DNA of 11,795 bases from Stramenopiles sp. TOSAG23-6 (taxonomy: Eukaryota; Sar), in the NCBI GenBank assembly GCA_900128565.1, contig LT636238.1, positions 1 to 11,795 of the forward strand, in the 5' to 3' direction. The notes under the pieces were generated by a model. It searched no databases. It was not told where the DNA came from and was given only the letters and a program-made list of their open reading frames with translations. Position numbers and translations under genes: made by a program. Within the stretch, counting starts at the first letter, position 1, and every line of letters begins with the position of its first letter. Below are positions 1 to 6,345 of the stretch, piece by piece.

Positions 1-1
1 A

Positions 2-1243
2 AAAATATCATCTACAAATATCGATAATAGTTTACTAAGTACATTAACATTTAATGAAAATAAACTCGACGAAGAAAGCTCTAATCATGAAGTCCTCGTC
101 CCTCTAACCGGGCGTGTATTTGAAAATGCAGTTGATGAAGTTATAGACCTAGAAGGTGAAGATAACGATATTAATAGTGAAATTAGTTCCAGTGATGTTG
201 AAGATAATATTACTGAATTCAAAATATCTAGCAATGATGTAAGGAATTTAGATAAGAAAGATTATAATCCTCTTGAAGCGAATGTTGAATCAAGTGTTGA
301 GTTGCTTTTACAACGAGTTGTTCAAGAAGCTGCAATACCAAATATGAAATCACCACTACGCCTTGAAATGCAACAAAATCGAAAACAAGGAAAAGATATT
401 GAAACTTTAAGTGATATGATGGGTGCTATAGACCATTTGCTTGCTTCATCGCGGATTACAACAGAAAAGATTCGAAGCAAAATACAAAGTGAGCATAAAC
501 AACAAAATGAAAAAGATGCAAATTTATACACAAGTAAATTTTTTGATGCTTACCAAAATGTGTCGAAAGAACAAAATGCTGATATACTTGAGCTCATGAG
601 TAGAAAACATAAAAAACATAAAAGACATAGGAATCGAAGAAGAAAAAAAGAACATAGACATCATCGAAAATATGAGAAAGAAGAAGAAGGAAAAGTTGAA
701 ATAAATCAGACAAACACAAATGAGGAAAAACAAGATAAAAATGTGCAAAAACCGAGTTCATTATTGATAGATTGGGAAAAGAAAGCTAGAGCAGCACATA
801 TTTTGGCATTACATAAACTTACACGTGAAGTCGATGAAAGATTAGAAAGGCATGAAAATTTACAAAGCGTTCGCAGAGATAAAATATTTGGGTCATATGG
901 TGAATATAGTGACAATATTTACACACAAGAAACTCACCCAATTACCTATGATGAGTATCTGCAATATGAAGATGAAGCCATTAGTAACCTTATCAGCGAG
1001 AAACCAAAAGTAAAGCATCGATTATCATTGAGCGATAGGATATCTTCAGAGGCAGGAAGTAATATAGATTTGCATTGGATTTCTGCTGGGCAAAAGAATC
1101 CATCCAAATATAGTATGAAAAAATCTGGTCGAACTTTGCGTGACAAAAATAAACAGAAAATATACAGAAAAAGAGAAGCAAAAAAGTCTCATTTAGAATG
1201 GAAGAATAGAATCAAAAAAGAATTAAAGATTGACTTAAAATGA
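2..1243 (+). CDS. Unrecognised charged protein, 3' part (5'-truncated by window edge)
   Basis: The frame is open from base 2 to a TGA at 1241-1243, giving 413 residues with no start in view, so the gene begins outside the window. A TTG at 302 is not a credible eukaryotic start, because the frame runs through it uninterrupted. I do not recognise the family. The first 100 or so residues are acidic and rich in Asp, Glu, Asn and Ser. Residues 201-223 form a strongly basic Lys/Arg/His block (RKHKKHKRHRNRRRKKEHRH...), which resembles a nuclear-localisation or nucleic-acid-binding tail and is followed by a Glu-rich stretch. Residues about 257-290 (including LLIDWEKKARAAHILALHKL) look helical. The C-terminus is again Lys-rich. 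No signal peptide, membrane segment or catalytic motif is seen. A nuclear, partly disordered protein is an inference from composition only. Confidence 0.72.
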   Translation, partial: KISSTNIDNSLLSTLTFNENKLDEESSNHEVLVPLTGRVFENAVDEVIDLEGEDNDINSEISSSDVEDNITEFKISSNDVRNLDKKDYNPLEANVESSVELLLQRVVQEAAIPNMKSPLRLEMQQNRKQGKDIETLSDMMGAIDHLLASSRITTEKIRSKIQSEHKQQNEKDANLYTSKFFDAYQNVSKEQNADILELMSRKHKKHKRHRNRRRKKEHRHHRKYEKEEEGKVEINQTNTNEEKQDKNVQKPSSLLIDWEKKARAAHILALHKLTREVDERLERHENLQSVRRDKIFGSYGEYSDNIYTQETHPITYDEYLQYEDEAISNLISEKPKVKHRLSLSDRISSEAGSNIDLHWISAGQKNPSKYSMKKSGRTLRDKNKQKIYRKREAKKSHLEWKNRIKKELKIDLK

Positions 1244-1574
1244 AGAAAATACACTACTCGACGATATTGCATTTTTTCGATGATACAAGTAGTTTAAACT
1301 AATGACTAATCTATCCATATTGTATTGTGTATTTTCCTAATCTCAATCAATTTTTCCATTATAATAAAAATAATCATGAAAAAAATGATAGAAATCAAAT
1401 CGGAAATCACTCAACATTTTTAAAAATTTCAATTTTTTCAAATTTCAGCACATTTCGTTTCGTCGCTGCTGTGAACATTCGCGCTCGTAGCCATATCCAA
1501 AATATCGTATTAGGACTGCGGTACACTGTTGAGGGAAAATAGATTGAACGTAAAAAGTAGCATTACATGGCATA
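1244..1574. other. Intergenic region: 3' UTR of charged-protein gene and upstream region of TFIIIC-like gene
   Basis: These 331 bp lie between two plus-strand genes. The region is AT-rich and contains AATAAA at 1363-1368, a possible poly(A) signal for the upstream gene, 120 nt past its stop. A pyrimidine-rich stretch ending in TTTCAG at about 1443-1448 could be a 3' splice site for an intron in the 5' leader of the next gene, but I cannot identify a matching donor with confidence. GC rises locally at about 1455-1495. Several very short ATG-initiated frames are present and none looks like a gene. Confidence 0.5.
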
Positions 1575-1575
1575 A
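1567..1575 (+). promoter_or_regulatory. Minimal upstream ORF (Met-Ala-stop) overlapping the TFIIIC-like start codon
   Basis: ATG GCA TAA occupies 1567-1575, and the last A of its stop is the first A of the main ATG at 1575-1577. The two starts have near-identical contexts because ATGGCA is repeated. If the 5' leader begins upstream of 1567, scanning ribosomes would meet this two-codon frame first, which could lower or regulate initiation at the main start. The arrangement is seen directly; a regulatory effect is inference. Confidence 0.35.
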
Positions 1576-3818
1576 TGGCAAAAAAGAAAAAAGGTTCTCC
1601 AAAGAAAGCAGCAAAAGTTAAACAAAAGAGTGAGGATTATCCATGGTGGAATCCAACTGGTAAAAAAATAGAGAAGCGCACGGAGAAGCTTAATTTCAAT
1701 GAAGCTTCTGCGGAACTGATTGGTGAAGTAACTAGTTTCAGTGAAACATTATGTAAATTTCTCGCAAAAGCAATACAGGAAGGAGCTATTACTGAATGGG
1801 ATGATCTTTTGAAGGGTAAACCTCGATCCGTATGGAGCTTTGGCCCTAAAAAACTAGTCATATTACGTGAGCTTTTTTTTCTTGGTCCAGGTGCTCCAGA
1901 AACAGATGAAGTGAAGGCGAAGCTTGCTGTCTATAGGGCGAAGGTTGTCGCTCATTTGGCGAAAGTTGCTGCCAATAAAGCTTCAAGGGTTAATATTTCA
2001 AAATCCAAGAAGAGCAAAAATATCTCACCCAAAAGGAGAAAAATATCGCCTAACGGAAGTGAAGCTGAAAAAGTCAAAAACTACAAAGTTGGTAAACGTG
2101 GATGGCCAGATTTTTTCTTCTTAGAAAACTTATTGAGTGAATGTATTAACGAAGAACAAGCAATATCCAAAAGTATTGATAATTCAATGTGGAAAATACC
2201 TGTTAAAGATATAAATGCATTAACTTCCTCTGAAGCGTCACAATATTTTTATGGAGAAAACGTAGTGGGAATTCCTGAAGCTGTTTTGTCAGATGTTGGA
2301 AACTTTCGGACGAAACCTGACTCGTCTATACAAAAAAATGTCGATATAGAAATTCAAGCTGGTGGGACTGTAACAGCATTGGATTGGTATCATGGTAGTA
2401 CACAAAGTCAGTCATATCTTGCTGTAGGATGTCACACAACGTCAACTGCAAATAATAGATACCCTCTTGGTAAACTTGTCAAAGGGAAATGTGCTATTCA
2501 AATATGGCGTATTCACCAAACGAAGACGAAGTTAATGTTTGCTATTGCTGTTGATTCAGCTTTTGTATCTGACATAAAGTGGAAGCCAGGACAAGTTATT
2601 GGTGGTAGTGGCAATAGAAAAAGTTCAACAGAAATTCCAAGTCTTGGTCTTCTAGCTGCTGTTTTAAGTACAGGAAATATTATAGTGTGGGATGTTCCTA
2701 ATCCAGAGACTCAAGTCACTGAAATATCTCATAAAGGTAAAGAAATATTATTATCGTCAAGTTCAAACAGTCCTCCTTGTCGTATTGTAAAATTACAACC
2801 TGTATTGGTTGCATCAATGCCAAGTACAATGATGTATCGAATTACTTGGGCACCTTGGAATTTTGGTAGCAGTACCTCTGGTGAAGAGATTCAACAAAGT
2901 CATTATAGGTATGGATTTTTATTAGGAGGTTCATGTGATGGTCGTATTGGGCTTTGGAATGTAACATCGTCGAGTACTAGTCATGATCGTGATGATGCGA
3001 AACAACCATTAAGAGTTATTGCTCCTTTTAAAGCAACTCATCTTCCTCCTGCTGTTAATGCAATAACATCTATCGCATTTTGTCCCCATAATTCATATAT
3101 ATTTTCTTCAAGTTCATATGATAATTGTGTAAGAGTGTGGGATATTCGATCTCCTGGTTTGCCTATAGCATCTCATGGTTTTGATGTACCTGTAGTAGGT
3201 GTTGTATGGCCTGAAGGTCATAGTATAATAGCTACTACTACTAGTGGTGACATCTTGTATTTGCCGTTGGAATCTTTTTCTCGTGAGGATATAAAGATCA
3301 ATAGAATGGAATCTGGTTTGTATAGTAGAAATCTACTACAAAAGAAGCGTTCCGCAAAACTTGTGAAACATCAAAATCGATATGATCGATGTGTAAATTG
3401 TTCGACAAGAGCGTATCTATTTAATAATCCGAAATATGTTAGTATCCTTGCCGTGACTGACATTGGAGAGGCTAATGTCTATTCTACAACACTTGCATCG
3501 TACCATTCCGGATTAGACTATTCTAAGGGTGATCTTTCGAAACTATTGATGCTTGCAAAAGATGAAGGGCTCAGTGTGACTATTATGCGCCCTGCAGAAA
3601 GTAATGGTATTAGAGAGAAATTGGAAAATTTTGATAATGAATATAGAATGACAGATAGTTTATTAGCCACTGCGGCATCAAAACCAGTGAAAGTGACTCA
3701 AAAGAATAATGAACCAAATAGCGAATCAAATATTACTACAGTGTCTTGGGTTGCTATGGGTGGTCGATGGGGGAAAGTCCACTTAATACGAAATGAGTTG
3801 TATGATATTTGCAATTAG
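1575..3818 (+). CDS. WD40-repeat protein resembling TFIIIC subunit 2 (GTF3C2 / tau91 type)
   Basis: A 747-residue protein without visible introns, ending in TAG. Residues 1-40 are Lys-rich and include DYPWWNP at 21-27. Residues 41-135 form a helical region of unknown fold containing a distinctive VWSFGPKKLVILRELFFLGPG segment (86-106). Residues 140-175 are basic (SKKSK, PKRRK), a likely nuclear-localisation signal. A WD40 propeller follows from about 258. Its best repeat ends are IQIWRI (308-313), IIVWDV (369-374), IGLWNV (458-463) and VRVWDI (519-524). The order of GGTVTALDWYHG (263-274), SYLAVGCH (280-287), a GK-containing loop and IQIWRI, then GLLAAVLSTGNIIVWDVP, is the pattern I associate with GTF3C2-type subunits. 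These help TFIIIC bind B-box promoters of tRNA genes for RNA polymerase III. The residue pattern supports a WD40 protein strongly and the TFIIIC assignment moderately. Other nuclear WD40 scaffolds remain possible. It is convergent with the JmjC gene. Confidence 0.72.
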   Translation: MAKKKKGSPKKAAKVKQKSEDYPWWNPTGKKIEKRTEKLNFNEASAELIGEVTSFSETLCKFLAKAIQEGAITEWDDLLKGKPRSVWSFGPKKLVILRELFFLGPGAPETDEVKAKLAVYRAKVVAHLAKVAANKASRVNISKSKKSKNISPKRRKISPNGSEAEKVKNYKVGKRGWPDFFFLENLLSECINEEQAISKSIDNSMWKIPVKDINALTSSEASQYFYGENVVGIPEAVLSDVGNFRTKPDSSIQKNVDIEIQAGGTVTALDWYHGSTQSQSYLAVGCHTTSTANNRYPLGKLVKGKCAIQIWRIHQTKTKLMFAIAVDSAFVSDIKWKPGQVIGGSGNRKSSTEIPSLGLLAAVLSTGNIIVWDVPNPETQVTEISHKGKEILLSSSSNSPPCRIVKLQPVLVASMPSTMMYRITWAPWNFGSSTSGEEIQQSHYRYGFLLGGSCDGRIGLWNVTSSSTSHDRDDAKQPLRVIAPFKATHLPPAVNAITSIAFCPHNSYIFSSSSYDNCVRVWDIRSPGLPIASHGFDVPVVGVVWPEGHSIIATTTSGDILYLPLESFSREDIKINRMESGLYSRNLLQKKRSAKLVKHQNRYDRCVNCSTRAYLFNNPKYVSILAVTDIGEANVYSTTLASYHSGLDYSKGDLSKLLMLAKDEGLSVTIMRPAESNGIREKLENFDNEYRMTDSLLATAASKPVKVTQKNNEPNSESNITTVSWVAMGGRWGKVHLIRNELYDICN

Positions 3819-3830
3819 TGAAGCATCGAA

Positions 3831-3836
3831 AATAAA
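3831..3836 (+). terminator. Candidate poly(A) signal AATAAA of the TFIIIC-like gene
   Basis: A canonical AATAAA lies 13 nt after the TAG stop at 3816-3818. Cleavage 10-30 nt further on would place the transcript end at or just inside the 3' end of the opposing JmjC coding sequence, whose stop is at 3868-3870. On the other strand ATTAAA (3860-3855) is a possible signal for the JmjC gene. Confidence 0.4.
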
Positions 3837-3867
3837 TGTTATTATATCTATTTTTTTAATTAAACTT

Positions 3868-5934
3868 TCAAGACCAACTCTTTACTAAATGAGGATACGC
3901 AATTCTCATCTTATCTAAACATTTTCTGGGCAAAGATCCAGCGGGTCGTTTCCGAAACTCTGCCATTACGTCATTGATATTTGTTTTTGATACAAAATTT
4001 TCTGTTATAGCTACAGTGTCTTGGGTATTTAGCACTGCATGCCACCAACCTGTGGGTAAAAATATTAATTCTCCAGGACGTTGTGTACATAGTAGAGGCC
4101 TATCCTTACCATTGAGATTCGGCAATGTATTGTTAAAATATTGAAACGGATGTTCCTCGGCACTTAATGGAGAAGTAGTTCCCCAATCCTGTAGACCAAC
4201 ATTTTCATCACTCCAGTCATTCAATATTTCAAATGGTTTAGTTATATTTTTCTGCTGATCCGGATTCTTTACTAAAATATCATAATTTTTAGGTAATTCA
4301 AATTGCTTCAAGCCAGGTGGCCAATGATGTGCTCCTGGTGCATACAGAGCCCATTGCTTTGTCCCTGTAAGTAGTGCATTCCACGCAGAAGTATTAAAGG
4401 GGTCAACATGCCAAGCAGACCCTGATCCACTTGCCGATACAAGAATCCAACGTCTTGAACCACCTGCAGATTTTTGCCACATTCCTTCTAAACCACAAAT
4501 CTCTGATAAATCAGGTTCAAATATTTTGGGTATATCGTATGAATGTAAAATATTTTCGAGTACTTCGTTACTCATTGTCCCAGCTTTAAAATGATCAGAT
4601 CGAAGAGGTGTATAGAAATTTCTAGGAGGAGGACCAACTTCATTCATTCCACCAATCATTAAATAATCCATTTTCCCTCGTATAGTTTTCCTCATAAAAC
4701 GCATGTAGGATTGAAGCACAGCTAGATTGGGCAATGTTGTTGTAGATTCTTCATAATCAGAAAATATACGATGTTTAAATGCAGGGTTAACTCTGTGTCT
4801 AAATATGTCGCTTCCATAGTTAGAATTTCTTTCAGTATTATTATAACTATTATAGTTCGTATTCAATTCGGAATTAGGGATTTCAAGACGTAACCAATCC
4901 TTAAAAGCAGGCCACTTTAAGTCAAATAAACCACGTAGCATTACTGGCACTCTTTTCTTCTGATATAAGCGTGCGAATTCGCCACGAGTCATATTTCGTG
5001 CATCTATTCTTTGTATGTCACAACGATCACCATAAATATACTTTTCAGGCGAACGTAAAGACTCTTGGGTTTTAACCTTTTTCACCTTCAATCCTTCTGG
5101 TATGAATTCCCCAGAACCAACACCTACATGCATTACTTCAGATGATTTTGCTTTATTTTTCATATAGTCATCATCTCTGAGAATTTGGCGAAATATATCG
5201 TATACGGAAGTTCTCGAAACTTCACTCAAATTTGATGTTACAATATTTTTTAATTGTACCGCAAGATTAGATGTTCTCTCTGACGAATCTCGACAACGAC
5301 GAGTCTCCTGGTCAATTTCATTGTCCAACTCGAATAAAAGTACACGGGAATCCATTGGAATAATATTGGTTGCTTCCTCACTCTGAGGACTTCTATACAA
5401 ACTATTACTTTTTGCAAGTGCCTCATCGGGAAAGGTCGCTACTTTTACTGCTTCCTTCACTTGACGTAGAATTTTATTATACAAAAGTTCAACTGTAATA
5501 AATGCATAAGGAGTAAGAAAACGCTCTAATTGATTTCTTAGACTTGCGCCGAGTATTTCAGATTGACGTCGACAGTTTAGCCAAACATCAAGACGCTGCT
5601 TTCGCTCATGAAATAACGTTTCAAATGATAAAGTTTCAACTTCACTTTCTAATATCTGCAATGTAATACCCGCCTTTAATCGTAATGAATTTGCAATTGC
5701 CGTTAAACATGTCTCTCCAGAATGATGTTCTGAACCTTTTTCCAAACCATGTTCGACACAGAAGTCTTTTGCCACCTGCTCAATTGAGTGACTTTCGCCA
5801 GGTATCCAGGTTGCACTAACTTCACGCCCACCTTGTAAAGTTACATGTGTTGTGATTGGTTCCGATGCCCAAATTGAAGGAAGGTAGAACAATATGCAAC
5901 AAGAAAGCAACGCTTGTAATTCAATGCCAAGCAT
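3868..5934 (-). CDS. JmjC-domain Fe(II)/2-oxoglutarate oxygenase (JMJD6-like) with N-terminal signal peptide
   Basis: A 688-residue protein. Residues 1-23 (MLGIELQALLSCCILFYLPS then IWA) have a hydrophobic core and a small residue before the predicted cut at A23/S24, so they look like a secretory signal peptide. The ATG is the first after an in-frame TGA (5961-5959), and the next in-frame Met is residue 194, so the leader is not an artefact of start choice. Residues 24-295 are helical and match no domain I recognise. The catalytic part is about 300-650: ERNSNYGS-type Asn-rich insert near 358-376, then HVDPFNTSAWNALLTGTKQW. H509, D511 and H632 fit the Fe(II) triad, and K526 lies 17 residues after the first His, as the 2-oxoglutarate lysine does in JMJD6. 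Six N-X-S/T sequons (235, 314, 365, 514, 563, 601) fit a luminal protein. There is no KDEL-type tail or transmembrane helix. A hydroxylase acting in the ER/Golgi or outside the cell is inferred; the substrate is unknown. Confidence 0.85.
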   Translation of the reverse strand: MLGIELQALLSCCILFYLPSIWASEPITTHVTLQGGREVSATWIPGESHSIEQVAKDFCVEHGLEKGSEHHSGETCLTAIANSLRLKAGITLQILESEVETLSFETLFHERKQRLDVWLNCRRQSEILGASLRNQLERFLTPYAFITVELLYNKILRQVKEAVKVATFPDEALAKSNSLYRSPQSEEATNIIPMDSRVLLFELDNEIDQETRRCRDSSERTSNLAVQLKNIVTSNLSEVSRTSVYDIFRQILRDDDYMKNKAKSSEVMHVGVGSGEFIPEGLKVKKVKTQESLRSPEKYIYGDRCDIQRIDARNMTRGEFARLYQKKRVPVMLRGLFDLKWPAFKDWLRLEIPNSELNTNYNSYNNTERNSNYGSDIFRHRVNPAFKHRIFSDYEESTTTLPNLAVLQSYMRFMRKTIRGKMDYLMIGGMNEVGPPPRNFYTPLRSDHFKAGTMSNEVLENILHSYDIPKIFEPDLSEICGLEGMWQKSAGGSRRWILVSASGSGSAWHVDPFNTSAWNALLTGTKQWALYAPGAHHWPPGLKQFELPKNYDILVKNPDQQKNITKPFEILNDWSDENVGLQDWGTTSPLSAEEHPFQYFNNTLPNLNGKDRPLLCTQRPGELIFLPTGWWHAVLNTQDTVAITENFVSKTNINDVMAEFRKRPAGSLPRKCLDKMRIAYPHLVKSWS

Positions 5935-6335
5935 TGCTCGTTTATAGAAGTTTTTTCCTCAAGAAGAAGCTACTAGTATTATCTTCGACAATCTTTTTAG
6001 ATACGTACCGGATAATTTTGCGGTTGGGGAGATTTTGATTCGCGAAAAGATACGGTAACGCCCGGGCCGGTAACCGGGTAATAACACGTGTACGTCCTTA
6101 TGCAAATGACAATGTCATCTGAGTTTATCATAATAGTAGTTAGATGTGTTAGTTGAGTGATAGAACATTAATTATTGTTTTTACGAAATATTTTATTCTT
6201 AGTACAATAAAATCATTTAAGAATAAATTTTTTACACGTTTTAGTTTCCACTAAAATCCGCACAATTTTTGAAGCATATAATCCTTTTTTACCGGTTTTT
6301 TACATTATAAAAAAAATAGTTTCTTTAAAGTTTCT
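5935..6335. other. Intergenic region: JmjC upstream region and eEF2 3' UTR
   Basis: These 401 bp separate two minus-strand genes. The eEF2 half (about 6180-6335) is very AT-rich; a minus-strand AATAAA (6197-6192) lies about 139 nt past the eEF2 stop and is a candidate poly(A) signal. The JmjC half contains a GC-rich island (about 6052-6096) with CACGTG, and an inverted repeat ATGAC-AAT-GTCAT at 6106-6118. A minus-strand TATAAA (5946-5941) lies only 7 nt before the JmjC ATG, too close to act as a normal TATA box. No gene is seen here. Confidence 0.55.
6052..6096 (-). promoter_or_regulatory. GC-rich palindromic island with CACGTG, putative JmjC promoter element
   Basis: A sharp GC-rich patch sits in otherwise AT-rich DNA, 118-162 bp upstream of the JmjC ATG. 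It holds CGGTAAC twice (6053-6059 and 6068-6074), a near-perfect palindrome CCGGT-A-ACCGG (6067-6077), CCCGGG (6061-6066), and CACGTG (6085-6090) within ACACGTGT. CACGTG is the classic bHLH/bZIP E-box or G-box core. A transcription-factor platform for the JmjC gene is inferred; the palindromes are seen directly. Confidence 0.4.
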
Positions 6336-6345
6336 TTAAAGTTTA
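6319..6345. repeat. 11-bp tandem repeat across the eEF2 stop codon
   Basis: The unit GTTTCTTTAAA occurs at 6319-6329 and 6330-6340, followed by a partial GTTTA at 6341-6345. The eEF2 stop (TAA on the minus strand, 6338-6336) lies inside the second copy. This is probably a small slippage duplication in the start of the 3' UTR; because it follows the stop it does not alter the protein. Confidence 0.7.

Noticed and set aside
302-304. TTG at 302 as start of the first gene
   Set aside because: The frame is open back to base 2, and TTG is not an expected start in a eukaryotic nuclear gene. The gene is simply cut by the window edge.
1327-1542. 71-codon plus-strand frame in the spacer before the TFIIIC-like gene
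   Set aside because: It begins with GTG, is AT-driven in composition and resembles no protein; it probably lies in UTR sequence.
5935-6038. Plastid-type bipartite targeting of the JmjC protein
   Set aside because: In algae with secondary plastids the residue after the signal cut is usually Phe in an ASAFAP-like motif. Here it is SEPITT, so plastid import is not supported.
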